A stretch of 64,000 bases of DNA from Streptomyces iranensis (lineage in GTDB: Bacteria; Actinomycetota; Actinomycetes; Streptomycetales; Streptomycetaceae): positions 1 to 64,000 of the forward strand of contig NZ_JAGGLR010000001.1 of NCBI RefSeq assembly GCF_017874715.1, given 5' to 3'. Numbering within the stretch: the stretch's first letter is position 1; the number at the start of each line of letters is the position of its first letter. Below are positions 17,735-25,795 of this stretch, piece after piece. Under the pieces are notes generated by a model, which searched no databases, had not been told where the DNA came from, and saw only the letters and a list, made by a program, of their open reading frames with translations. The position numbers and the translations under genes are program-made.

Positions 17735-17953
17735 TCACGGTGCCGCCTCTCCGAAGGTCCGCCGCACCAACTCCACGACCTGCGAGACCGGCCCTGAGCC
17801 ACCGCTGTCGGCGTGGGCGTCGGTGGGTCCGGTCAGCAGGAGCAGCAGCGCCGCGAAGGCCACGGCCGGGAGGGCGACGGCCCACCACGGCAGCCGGGTG
17901 TCCATGCCGCTGTCCACCGGATGCGCGGGCCGGGTCTGGGTGCGGGCGGACAT
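17735..17953 (-). CDS. Small single-pass membrane protein
   Basis: This protein of 72 residues has a polar N-terminus (SARTQTRPAHPVDSG), one membrane helix (WWAVALPAVAFAALLLLL), and a 30-residue C-terminus with charged helix VVELVRRTFGE. A GGAGG 7 nt before the ATG supports the start. The function is unknown. It resembles small conserved Streptomyces membrane proteins found beside sixA. Confidence 0.75.
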   Translation of the reverse strand: MSARTQTRPAHPVDSGMDTRLPWWAVALPAVAFAALLLLLTGPTDAHADSGGSGPVSQVVELVRRTFGEAAP

Positions 17954-18063
17954 GGGATCGCCTCCGGGGTCGCCGAACGTGTCGATGGTTCGACGGTACG
18001 GAGCGGGCGGGGCGTCTCCCATCCGGTGAGCCACCCAGTTACCCCTGAGCCCTGCCCCCTAGG

Positions 18064-18089
18064 GGATGGTGGGGCCAGCCCCACCATCC
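18064..18089 (-). terminator. Hairpin after the SGM_5486-type gene
   Basis: GGATGGTGGGG pairs with CCCCACCATCC (11 bp) around a CCAG loop, 16 bp past the stop codon at 18105. Confidence 0.75.
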
Positions 18090-18104
18090 GGCATCCGCAC
18101 CAGG

Positions 18105-18221
18105 TCAGGGCGAGGCGATGGTGGCGATCACGCCGATGATCACGGTGATGCCCAGCATCACGCCGAAGATGACGAGGAGCTTCTTCTGGCCGTTCGGGGG
18201 GTTCTCATCGAGCACTGGCAT
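18105..18221 (-). CDS. SGM_5486-family transporter-associated microprotein
   Basis: This 38-residue protein, below usual gene-calling thresholds, reads MPVLDENPPNGQKKLLVIFG in its first half, then one membrane helix (LLVIFGVMLGITVIIGVIAT) ending IASP. I recognise it as the tiny family annotated next to CynX/NimT-type MFS transporters in streptomycetes. It lies 99 bp downstream of that transporter gene on the same strand. The hairpin at 18064 closes the unit. A role as an accessory subunit is inferred from context only. Confidence 0.82.
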   Translation of the reverse strand: MPVLDENPPNGQKKLLVIFGVMLGITVIIGVIATIASP

Positions 18222-18320
18222 GGCACCAGTGTCCCATCCCCGGTACGCGAGACCGCTCAGCCCTCGCCCTGCTCAGGCATTGCGCTTGTCAGCCTTGGTC
18301 CTCGTCAGCCTTGGTCCTCG

Positions 18321-19643
18321 TCAGGCTTCGTCCTCGAGGTGGCGGTCGCGTCCGGCCAGTACGCCCGCGACGATCTGCGGCACCATGAACCCGGCCATCA
18401 GCGCGAGCGGCTGCCCCCAGCCGCCGCTGTGCTGGTAGAGCACGCCGACCAGCAGCGGGCCCGGGATGGACAGCAGATAGCCGACGCTCTGCGCGAAGGC
18501 CGACAGCCGGACGACGCCCGCGTGGGTCCTCGTCCGCATCCCGATCATGGTGAGGGCGAGCGGGAAGGCGCAGTTGGAGACGCCGAGCAGCAAGGCCCAT
18601 GCCCAGGCGCCCCCGGCCGGGGCCAGCCACAGCCCGGCGTAACCGGCGAGCCCGAAGACGCCGAGGGTGACGACCAGGACGCCCTGATGCCGCAGCCGGG
18701 CGGCGATCCGCGGCAGGACGAAGGCGAGCGGCACACCCATCGCCATCATCACGGCCAGCAGCAGACCCGAGGTGGAGGCGGAGACCCCCGCGTCCCGGAA
18801 GATCTGCGGCATCCAGCCCATGGAGATGTACGCGGCGGTGGCCTGGAAGCCGAAGAAGACGGCCATCGCCCAGGCGAGGGGGGAGCGGGTGATGCGCGTC
18901 GCGGGGGCGTCGGCGGGGGCCGCGGCAGTCTCGGCCGCGGCGGGCGCGTCCGTATCCGTACCGCCCGCTTCCGTGCCGCTCGTACCGGCGCGAGCGGCAC
19001 GGGAGAGGAACAGCCAGGGCACCAGCGCCACCGCGGCGAGCAGCGCCCACGCCCCGAGGCCGCTCCGCCAGGAGCCGCCCAGTGCGTCGGTCATCGGCAC
19101 GGTGGCCGCCGCGGCGGCCGCCGTGCCCAGCGACAGACCCATCGAGTACAGCCCGGTCATCGCGCCGACCCGGTCCGGGAACCAGCGCTTGACGATCACC
19201 GGCATCAGGATGTTGCTCACCGCGATCCCGGCCAGGGCGAGCGCGCTGGCGGCCAGGAAGACCACGGTCCCGCCGGCGAAGGGGCGCACCAGCAGACCGG
19301 TGGCGATGGCGGCGAGCCCGGCGCAGACGATGGCCCCCGGCCCCCAGCGCCGGGCCAGCCGGGGCGCGGTGAGCCCGAAGAGCGCGAAGCAGGCCGGAGG
19401 CACGGAGGTGAGCACTCCGGCGACGGTGCCGCTCATCCCGAGGTCGTCGCGGATCTCCTCGAGCAGCGGACCGAGACTGGTGACGGCGGGGCGGAGATTG
19501 AGCGCGGCGAGCATGAGCCCTGCCGCCATGACGCGGCCGCGCCAGGGCGAGGCCGCGCGGCGCGGTCCTCCGTGTTCCGCCGGGCGGGGCGCGGAGGCGG
19601 CGGTCCCGGGCGTCGCGAGGTCGTCAGACGGGGGCGTATGCAT
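18321..19643 (-). CDS. CynX/NimT-family MFS transporter
   Basis: This protein of about 440 residues has 12 predicted membrane helices. The family N-terminal block MLAALNLRPAVTSLGPLL is clear, with RVGAMTGLYSMGLSLGT in helices 4-5. A long polar Ala/Thr-rich loop separates the two halves. Homologues move cyanate or 2-nitroimidazole-type small molecules in E. coli; the substrate here is unknown. The start is uncertain: ATGs at 19643, 19652 and 19655 are all in frame, and the latter two overlap a probable operator. The divergent FadR-type gene probably encodes its regulator. Confidence 0.88.
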   Translation of the reverse strand: MHTPPSDDLATPGTAASAPRPAEHGGPRRAASPWRGRVMAAGLMLAALNLRPAVTSLGPLLEEIRDDLGMSGTVAGVLTSVPPACFALFGLTAPRLARRWGPGAIVCAGLAAIATGLLVRPFAGGTVVFLAASALALAGIAVSNILMPVIVKRWFPDRVGAMTGLYSMGLSLGTAAAAAATVPMTDALGGSWRSGLGAWALLAAVALVPWLFLSRAARAGTSGTEAGGTDTDAPAAAETAAAPADAPATRITRSPLAWAMAVFFGFQATAAYISMGWMPQIFRDAGVSASTSGLLLAVMMAMGVPLAFVLPRIAARLRHQGVLVVTLGVFGLAGYAGLWLAPAGGAWAWALLLGVSNCAFPLALTMIGMRTRTHAGVVRLSAFAQSVGYLLSIPGPLLVGVLYQHSGGWGQPLALMAGFMVPQIVAGVLAGRDRHLEDEA

Positions 19644-19649
19644 GCCGAC

Positions 19650-19669
19650 CATCATAGAATCATAGGATG
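19650..19669. promoter_or_regulatory. Putative GntR/FadR operator
   Basis: CATCATAGAATCATAGGATG is an imperfect 20 bp palindrome containing the direct repeat CATAG-AAT-CATAG. It covers the start region of the transporter and lies 132 bp upstream of the divergent regulator gene. AT-rich sequence like this stands out in 70+ percent GC DNA. Confidence 0.5.
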
Positions 19670-19800
19670 AATGCCCGTCCAGTGGATAACGGCCACCCGG
19701 TAACGGCCGGACGGCATCATGGAAGGGTCGTCCGTTTGCCCACCTCAGGCAGCATCCGCAGCGCATCCGCCGCACGCACAGCCGCACGCACAGGAGAGTC

Positions 19801-20475
19801 ATGCCGCTGACCTCGCCCCGGCGTTCCGCCCTCGCCGACCAGGTGATCGCCCAGCTGCGCGCCCAGATCACCTCGGGCGAATGGCCGGTGGGCTCGCGGA
19901 TCCCCACCGAGCCCGAGCTGGTCGAGCAGCTCGGGGTCGCGCGCAACACGGTACGGGAGGCCGTGCGCGCGCTCGCGCACAACGGACTGCTGGACATCCG
20001 CCAGGGCTCAGGCACGTACGTACTGGCGACCAGCGAACTGGCCGGGGTGATGCACCGCCGCTTCGCCGCTGCCGACCCCCGTCATGTGGCCGAGCTCCGG
20101 AGCGCGCTGGAGACGAAGGCGGCCCACCTGGCCGCGGAGCGCCGTACCGAGCAGGATCTCAAGCAGCTGGACGCCCAGCTGGACCGGCGCGAGCGGGCCT
20201 GGGAAGCGGGCGACCCGGACGCCTTCGTCGAGGCGGACGCCACCTTGCACATGGCGGTCGTGGCCGCCGCGCACAACGATGTGCTGGCCGAGCTGTACGC
20301 GGATCTGGGCGCGGTCGTACGGGACTTCCTGCGCGCGGACGTCGACAGCGGGATGGGCCCGGACACGTATGTGGACCACGGACGGCTGGTGGAGGCGATC
20401 CGGGAGGGGGACGGGGAGCGGGCGGCGGCCGAGGCCAGCACCCACCCGTTCAGCTGCCGTTTCCGGAGCCGCTGA
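19801..20475 (+). CDS. FadR-subfamily GntR transcriptional regulator (FCD)
   Basis: This protein of 224 residues has an N-terminal winged helix (SALADQVIAQLRAQITSGEW, then GVARNTVREAVRALAHNGLL, RQGSGTYV). A helical FCD effector domain follows, with metal/ligand residues in LHMAVVAAAHND and the terminal His region. FCD regulators usually repress adjacent transporter or catabolic genes and respond to carboxylates. The divergent MFS transporter gene is the natural target. Confidence 0.92.
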   Translation: MPLTSPRRSALADQVIAQLRAQITSGEWPVGSRIPTEPELVEQLGVARNTVREAVRALAHNGLLDIRQGSGTYVLATSELAGVMHRRFAAADPRHVAELRSALETKAAHLAAERRTEQDLKQLDAQLDRRERAWEAGDPDAFVEADATLHMAVVAAAHNDVLAELYADLGAVVRDFLRADVDSGMGPDTYVDHGRLVEAIREGDGERAAAEASTHPFSCRFRSR

Positions 20476-20536
20476 GCGACCGGCCATGGGCGGGCGCATG
20501 CCATAAGCGCGGACGCATGCGTAGCAGCCCCCGCGC

Positions 20537-20860
20537 TCAGCGGTGGCTCACCCAGGCCTTCCGTATCTCCTTCCAGCAGCGCTCGGCGAGCCGCACATAC
20601 TGCGCCGGGCCGACCTCCACCGGGCGGGCATCCATGTCCGGGTCCCACCAGTGAGCGCATTCGACATGCAGCTGCACCCGGTCGGCGCGGGGGTTGGGGT
20701 TGAAGCAGCTGGCGGTGACGTGCGAGCCGCGCACCGTGGTGCTGCAGGCGGCCTCGCGCGGCCGGGGCCGGTCCTGCGCGGCGGAGCCGGAGGCGGCGAT
20801 GACCAGACCCACCGTGGCGACGAGCAGCACCGCGGCCGCGACACGGCGGGTCGTACGCAT
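20537..20860 (-). CDS. Small secreted protein of unknown function
   Basis: This protein of 107 residues has a signal peptide (RRVAAAVLLVATVGLVIAAS with a following ASGSAA cleavage region) and a mature domain of about 75 residues. The mature domain contains four Cys (ACSTT, ASCFN, VECAH, ERCWK), which suggests two disulfides. WWDPDMDARPVEVGPAQYVR is the most conserved-looking segment. I recognise no family. It converges on the FadR-type gene. Confidence 0.7.
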   Translation of the reverse strand: MRTTRRVAAAVLLVATVGLVIAASGSAAQDRPRPREAACSTTVRGSHVTASCFNPNPRADRVQLHVECAHWWDPDMDARPVEVGPAQYVRLAERCWKEIRKAWVSHR

Positions 20861-20913
20861 GCGGGACCTCCTCGGCCGTGTCGCTGGCGCCGGCGCTCCG
20901 GTGAGTCGGTTCG

Positions 20914-21036
20914 TCGTATCAGGCGTATCGGGCGTATCGGGAGTGCTGGGAGGCGTATCGGGCGTATCGGGGGCGCTGGGAGGCGCATCAGACGTCTCGG
21001 GCGTATTGGGGCTGCCGGGGTATCGGGCGTATCAGG
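20914..21036. repeat. GCGTATCGG tandem repeats with a 30 bp higher order
   Basis: A 9 bp unit GCGTATCGG recurs about eight times, organised in 30 bp blocks ending GTGCTGGGAG / GCGCTGGGAG. The array fills most of the 343 bp space between the small secreted-protein gene (start 20860) and the fabI stop (21204). The only other feature there is the hairpin at 21124. Confidence 0.8.
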
Positions 21037-21123
21037 TGTTACGGGGTGTATGACTCCACAGTGCGCGTACCCGCCACCCGTACGCGCGTCCTGCTCCCCC
21101 GAACGGATGAACGCGGGAGCGGA

Positions 21124-21171
21124 ACGGCCGCCGCCCGGACCCGCGGTGCGCGGGAGCGGGACGGCGGCCGT
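21124..21171 (-). terminator. Terminator of the fabG-fabI operon
   Basis: ACGGCCGCCG (21124-21133) pairs with CGGCGGCCGT (21162-21171) around a GC-rich 28-nt loop with internal pairing. It lies 33 bp past the fabI stop. Confidence 0.65.
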
Positions 21172-21203
21172 CGCGCGGAAACGCTTTGGGCGCGGCCGTG
21201 GGC

Positions 21204-21974
21204 TCAGGCACCCATCATGTGCACACCGCCGTCGACATGCACGATCTCGCCCGTAGTGCGCGGGAACCAGTCGGACAGCAGGGCGACGACGCCGCGGCCG
21301 GCCGGCTCCGGGTCGGTCAGGTCCCAGCCGATCGGGGCCCGGTGGTTCCACACGTCCGCGAGCTCCTCGAAGCCGGGGATGGACTTCGCGGCCATGGACT
21401 TGATGGGCCCGGCGGAGACCAGGTTGCAGCGCACGTTCTTCTCGCCGAGGTCGCGGGCGAGGTAGCGGTTGGTCGACTCCAGCGCCGCCTTGGCCACGCC
21501 CATCCAGTCGTACTTCGGCCAGGCGAACTGGGCGTCGAAGGTCAGACCGACGATCGAGCCGCCGCGCTCCATGACCGGCAGGCACGCCGTGGTGAGCGCC
21601 TTGAGGGAGTAGGCCGAGACATGCACGGCCGTGCCGACGTCCTCCCAGGTGCCCTCGAGGAAGTTGAACGCGCCCTGCGGGCCGAAGGCGATGGAGTGCA
21701 CCACGCCGTCGAGGTCGACGCCCTCGCCCAGGTGCTCGCGCACCTTGTCGGCCAGGCCGTCCAGCTGCTCCTGGTTCTGCACGTCCAGCTCGATGACCGG
21801 GGCGGGCTTGGGCAGCCGCTTGGCGATCCGCTCCACGAGGGAGACCCGGCCGAAGCCGGTGAGGATGACCTCGGCGCCCTCCTCCTGGGCCAGCCTGGCG
21901 GCGTGGAAGGCGATGGACGCCTCGGTGATGACGCCCGTGACCAGGATGCGCTTACCAGCGAGAATTCCACTCAT
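21204..21974 (-). CDS. Enoyl-[acyl-carrier-protein] reductase FabI (InhA-like)
   Basis: This NADH-dependent enzyme (256 residues) reduces enoyl-ACP in the last step of each fatty-acid elongation round. The N-terminal nucleotide-binding motif is TGVITEASIAFHAARLAQEE, as in mycobacterial InhA. The catalytic Tyr and Lys lie in AWPKYDWMGVAKAAL (Tyr-x6-Lys), and the substrate loop is SAGPIKSMAAKSIPGF. fabG lies 5 bp upstream on the same strand, so ketoacyl and enoyl reductases are co-transcribed. Confidence 0.96.
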   Translation of the reverse strand: MSGILAGKRILVTGVITEASIAFHAARLAQEEGAEVILTGFGRVSLVERIAKRLPKPAPVIELDVQNQEQLDGLADKVREHLGEGVDLDGVVHSIAFGPQGAFNFLEGTWEDVGTAVHVSAYSLKALTTACLPVMERGGSIVGLTFDAQFAWPKYDWMGVAKAALESTNRYLARDLGEKNVRCNLVSAGPIKSMAAKSIPGFEELADVWNHRAPIGWDLTDPEPAGRGVVALLSDWFPRTTGEIVHVDGGVHMMGA

Positions 21975-21979
21975 GACGT

Positions 21980-22684
21980 TCAGTGACCCATGCCCAATCC
22001 GCCGTCGACAGGGATGACGGCTCCAGTGATGTACGCGGCCTCGTCGGAGGCCAGGAAGCGGACCGAGGCGGCGATCTCCTCGGGCTGCGCGTAACGCGCG
22101 AGCGGTACCTGCTTCACGATGTTCTCGCGCTGATCGTCGTTGAGCGCGCGCGTCATGTCCGTGTCGACGAAACCGGGCGCGACCACATTGACGGTGATGT
22201 TGCGCGAGCCCAGCTCGCGGGCGAGGGAACGGGCGAAGCCCACCAGGCCCGCCTTGGACGCGGCGTAGTTCGCCTGACCGGCCGAACCCATCAGCCCGAC
22301 GACCGACGAGATCAGCACCACGCGCCCCTTACGGGCCCGCAGCATCCCCCGGTTGGCCCGCTTGACCACGCGGAACGTGCCGGTGAGGTTGGTCTCGAGG
22401 ACGGCGGCGAAGTCCTCCTCGGTCATCCGCATCAGCAGCTGGTCGCGGGTGACCCCGGCGTTGGCCACCAGGACCTCGACCGTGCCGTGCTTCTCCTCGA
22501 TCTCCTTGTACGCCTGCTCGACCTGCTCCGGCTCGGTGATGTCGCACTTGACCGCGAGGAAGCCGGCCGGCGGCTCACCGGACCGGTAGGTGATGGCGAC
22601 CTTGTCGCCAGCGTCCGCGAAGGCACGGGCGATGGCGAGGCCGATGCCGCGGTTGCCTCCGGTGACGAGAACCGAGCGGCTCAA
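21980..22684 (-). CDS. 3-oxoacyl-[acyl-carrier-protein] reductase FabG
   Basis: This short-chain dehydrogenase of 234 residues reduces 3-ketoacyl-ACP with NADPH. The cofactor motif is SVLVTGGNRGIGLAIARAFA. NAGVTRDQLLMRM is followed by the catalytic Ser (ISSVVG) and YAASKAG. The start is a TTG at 22684 preceded by AAGGTGGTCCC, which gives the usual 234-residue length; the longer upstream frame looks spurious. It is the first gene of the fabG-fabI operon. Confidence 0.95.
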   Translation of the reverse strand: MSRSVLVTGGNRGIGLAIARAFADAGDKVAITYRSGEPPAGFLAVKCDITEPEQVEQAYKEIEEKHGTVEVLVANAGVTRDQLLMRMTEEDFAAVLETNLTGTFRVVKRANRGMLRARKGRVVLISSVVGLMGSAGQANYAASKAGLVGFARSLARELGSRNITVNVVAPGFVDTDMTRALNDDQRENIVKQVPLARYAQPEEIAASVRFLASDEAAYITGAVIPVDGGLGMGH

Positions 22685-22920
22685 GGGACCACCTTCTCTT
22701 GTCGATCTCTGTCGATTGTTCCTGCGGGACGTCACAGCGCGTGCCGACCCCTACCCCCGCAAACTATCGGTCCCAGGCCCTCGAGGAGGAATCGGGCACC
22801 CACAGGGGCGGGTGTCCCTCCCTGTCGACTTCCTACAGAAACGCAGTGGTCACCCGACCTCCGCCGGGCTCTGTCCCGGCCTCTCCCCAACCCGGGCCTC
22901 TCCCCAGCCCGGCCGCTCCC

Positions 22921-23790
22921 TCACCACCGGACGGCCGTGAAATCGATCGGCCGGGGCCGCAGCAACCCCGTGCGCTCCGCCAGCGCCCGCAACCGCCGGG
23001 ACATCTCGTCGGCGTCCAGATGGCACCGGTCCCCGTGGCCCGGCAGGATCCACTCGAAACGCAGCCGTCCGGCCACCCTCGCCAGTGAGACGGCCAGCTC
23101 CTCGATGGAGTGCCAGGTCACGCTCTCCGCCACGGCCAGATCTCCGAGCGCGCGCGACCAGTAGACGCTGTCACCGCTGAAGCAGTACCGGTCGTCCGCG
23201 AGGTAGAGCACGCTGCCCACGGTGTGACCCGGCAGCGGATGGGCGGTGACCCCCGGGCCGATCTCCACGGGCTCCAGGCCGCGGATCACCTGGTCCGCGT
23301 CGGGCGCCGCGTCCAGGTCGCCCTCGTGGATCCACAGCCGGGCGCCGAAGTGATCGGCGTAGCGACGGCCGTGTGCGGCGTGGTCGCGGTGGGTCAGCAG
23401 CACATCGGTGACGGGGCCCGACGCCGCGTAACGCCCGGCCAGCTCCCGGCTCCAGCGCGGTGTGTCGATCATCATCGCCGTGCCGGACGGCCGCGGCAGC
23501 AGATAGGAGTTGGCCCCGGCGGTGTGCTGGGAGTTGTGGCCGCAGATCAGTACACCGTCGTCCAGGGCCATGGGGAACGGGTCGAGCGCCCGGTCCGGCT
23601 GCCCGGACGCCGGGCGGATCGAGCGGGTGGGGCAGGCGAACACGGCGGCATGCAGGCGCCGCGCCTCCGCCTCGTCGCGCGGCTGACGCACGACCTCCGA
23701 CCGCCCGCCGACCTCGCTGATCAGCTCGGGCGCTAACTGCCGGGCGACATCGCAGTTGGTACAGCGGTCGTCCACGTACCAGTCGTCCAT
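22921..23790 (-). CDS. MBL-fold hydrolase with N-terminal ferredoxin-like domain
   Basis: This protein of 289 residues has about 65 N-terminal residues resembling a small ferredoxin-type domain (DDRCTNCDVARQ, then FACPTRSI, with three Cys). The metallo-beta-lactamase fold follows: LLTHRDHAAHGR is the HxHxDH equivalent, with PLPGHTVGSVLYL, FSGDSVYWS and ILPGHGDR. The first metal motif reads HRDHAAH and so is intact. The substrate is unknown. Codon 19 is TTA, one of only two such codons I found in the window, so translation may depend on the bldA tRNA. Confidence 0.85.
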   Translation of the reverse strand: MDDWYVDDRCTNCDVARQLAPELISEVGGRSEVVRQPRDEAEARRLHAAVFACPTRSIRPASGQPDRALDPFPMALDDGVLICGHNSQHTAGANSYLLPRPSGTAMMIDTPRWSRELAGRYAASGPVTDVLLTHRDHAAHGRRYADHFGARLWIHEGDLDAAPDADQVIRGLEPVEIGPGVTAHPLPGHTVGSVLYLADDRYCFSGDSVYWSRALGDLAVAESVTWHSIEELAVSLARVAGRLRFEWILPGHGDRCHLDADEMSRRLRALAERTGLLRPRPIDFTAVRW

Positions 23791-24083
23791 GACTGGGCTC
23801 CTTCCGGAATGCGGCCCTGAGCGGAACCGCCCTTCCAGGGATAGCCAGCCGCGGCCAAAACCGGTAGGCCCTGCCGATCTTGTACTTCCGGGCCCGAGCC
23901 CCTCTCGCGTGGCGGATCTCTTGACGCCCTTGGTTCAGACCTTTAAGTTCACCTCGCCCATCTGCGAAGGGCCGTGCCTCTGCGGTGGTGAACGACCCGC
24001 TCCGCAGCCGTGTCGGCGTTCGCCGTCAATGTCCTGATCCCCCACCCGTGACAGCGGCATCATCCGTACAGCGAGGAGCGCAC

Positions 24084-24935
24084 ATGCAGAAGAGCGGAGA
24101 CATCAGATCGTCCAGGACGCCGTCCGTGGTCATACGGCTGCTGATATTGCTGGCAACGCTGCTGGGACTGGCGGTCACTCCGGTCCATGCGACGGCCCGC
24201 GACGCGGCCGCGCCATTCAAGGTGTTGGCCCTCTACAACGGGACGTGGGACGCCGCCCACATCAACTTCGTCCACGAGGCGAACGACTGGTTCCCGATCC
24301 AGGCCGAGCAGAACGGTTTCACCTATACGGCGAGCAACGACTGGAATCAGCTCAACGACATCGGGACCGACGACTACCAGGTGGTGCTGTTCCTCGACGA
24401 CCTGCCGCAGACCGCCGCCCAACGGGCTGGATTCGAGCGCTATATGCGCGCGGGCGGCGCCTGGATGGGATTCCACGTGGCGGCCTTCACCACCGAGGCG
24501 CAGAGCTGGCCCTGGTACCACGATGAGTTCCTCGGCAGCGGCAACTTCAAGTCCAACACCTGGGGACCGACCACGGCCACCCTGCGGGTCGAGGACCGGA
24601 CCCACCCGTCCACCAAGGCCCTGCCCGCCACCTTCACCTCGTCGGTCAGCGAGTGGTACAGCTGGTCGAAGGATCTGCGGCAGAACCCGGACATCAAGAT
24701 CCTGGCCTCCGTCGACCCGAGCAGCTTCCCGCTCGGCACCGATCCCAACCAGACCTGGTACGACGGCTACTACCCGATCCTGTGGACGAACAGCAAGTAC
24801 AAGATGCTGTACGCCAACTTCGGGCACAACGCGATGGACTACGAGCACAACACCCCCCTGTCGTCCACCTTCGCGAGCGAGACACAGAACCGGTTCCTGC
24901 TGGACGGGCTGAAGTGGCTCGGCGGAGCGGGGTGA
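24084..24935 (+). CDS. Secreted ThuA-domain protein
   Basis: This protein of 283 residues has an N-terminal signal peptide (VVIRLLILLATLLGLAVTPVHA) and then a ThuA domain, a class I glutamine-amidotransferase-like fold: FKVLALYNGTWDAAHINF, FLDDLPQTAAQRAGFERYMR, GGAWMGFHVAAF. ThuA-like domains occur with sugar metabolism and bind or process trehalose-type sugars. Secreted single-domain versions are common in Streptomyces. The ATG follows AGGAGC. It ends at a strong terminator. Confidence 0.85.
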   Translation: MQKSGDIRSSRTPSVVIRLLILLATLLGLAVTPVHATARDAAAPFKVLALYNGTWDAAHINFVHEANDWFPIQAEQNGFTYTASNDWNQLNDIGTDDYQVVLFLDDLPQTAAQRAGFERYMRAGGAWMGFHVAAFTTEAQSWPWYHDEFLGSGNFKSNTWGPTTATLRVEDRTHPSTKALPATFTSSVSEWYSWSKDLRQNPDIKILASVDPSSFPLGTDPNQTWYDGYYPILWTNSKYKMLYANFGHNAMDYEHNTPLSSTFASETQNRFLLDGLKWLGGAG

Positions 24936-24999
24936 CTCCGGGCTGAACGTGCGGCCCTGACCCCACGCGGAACGCCCCCGATGTACGTGCCGCGTACGT

Positions 25000-25023
25000 G
25001 CCGCCCCGGACATCCGGGGCGGC
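25000..25023 (+). terminator. Terminator of the ThuA gene
   Basis: A 10 bp perfect stem GCCGCCCCGG with a 4-nt ACAT loop is followed by CGCTTTTC, an intrinsic terminator 65 bp past the stop codon. Confidence 0.88.
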
Positions 25024-25092
25024 CGCTTTTCATCACGCCGCGTCGCGCGGCGGTCACCACTGGTGTCAGTCACCTGTGCGAAGATAGCCCGC

Positions 25093-25317
25093 ATGTTTGG
25101 CGAAGGGGACAGCAGACCGCCTGGTCAGGGCGGCAGGACGACGCTGGCGGAGCTCGTCCGCCAGGAGACCGCCGCGCGGATGCCGGAGCGGGAGAAGTGG
25201 GCGGCGCTGCGGAAGGCACGCCCAAACCGTCGTCCGCGTCACCGAAACCACGCCGGACCTCGCCACCGGCCCGAAGCCTGGAACCCCACCTCACCGGCAA
25301 CTGCGCCTCGTTGCTGA
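25093..25317 (+). pseudogene. Truncated paralogue of the SseB-like gene
   Basis: The frame begins with an ATG and reads TLAELVRQETAARMPEREKW, AALRKAR. This matches the N-terminus of the next gene (SLRDLVRQEALAHMTPAERL, AQLRSAR) and then degenerates into Arg/Pro-rich sequence and stops at 74 residues. Fragments in another frame suggest a frameshift or deletion after the shared helix. It looks like a duplicated gene that lost its folded domain, as often happens beside polymorphic-toxin loci. Confidence 0.6.
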
Positions 25318-25424
25318 ATATTGTCATGTAGCGGCGTTCCGGGGTGTTGGCCGAAAAGGTCGCCATGGCTGTGCCAGCACGCTTGCTGTCGTGCGTACGG
25401 TGGCGTGATGGGAAGGGGGATGGC

Positions 25425-25793
25425 ATGTCGCTGCGTGACCTGGTACGCCAAGAGGCCCTCGCGCATATGACTCCAGCGGAGCGCCTCGCGCAACTGCGTT
25501 CCGCACGGCTGTATTTCCGGCGGCCCGAGCAACCCGGCTTCTTCGTCTCGGAGACGGTGGAGGGACCGGTGGTGGCGGTCTTCACTTCCTGGGAGGGGCT
25601 TGCCCTGTTCGCGGGGACGTGTGAGTGGGCATCCACCACCGCCGAGGACCTGATGGAGCAGCTGCCGGAGGGGGTGAGGGCGCTGGTCGATCCGCTGGGT
25701 CCGCGTCCGTTCGTGCTGGACGCGGTAATGGCCGATGCGTCGGCGGATGCCGCTGGAGCGGCACATGAGACAGCCGAGACCCGGGGGGAGTAG
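25425..25793 (+). CDS. SseB-like protein of the toxin island
   Basis: This protein of 122 residues has an N-terminal helix SLRDLVRQEALAHMTPAERL and then a small alpha/beta domain. In that domain VVAVFTSWEGLALFAG and LPEGVRALVDPLGPRPFVL fit the SseB N-terminal fold. Such proteins are frequent next to ESX/type VII effectors and RHS toxins in actinobacteria, where they are thought to act as chaperones or in regulation. GGAAGGGGGA precedes the ATG at 25425. The next gene starts 2 bp after the stop, so the three genes form one operon. Confidence 0.65.
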   Translation: MSLRDLVRQEALAHMTPAERLAQLRSARLYFRRPEQPGFFVSETVEGPVVAVFTSWEGLALFAGTCEWASTTAEDLMEQLPEGVRALVDPLGPRPFVLDAVMADASADAAGAAHETAETRGE

Positions 25794-25795
25794 AC

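Noticed and set aside
25344..25424. N-terminal extension of the SseB-like protein
   Set aside because: The extra 27 residues are unlike coding sequence here, and the ATG at 25425 has a proper ribosome-binding site.
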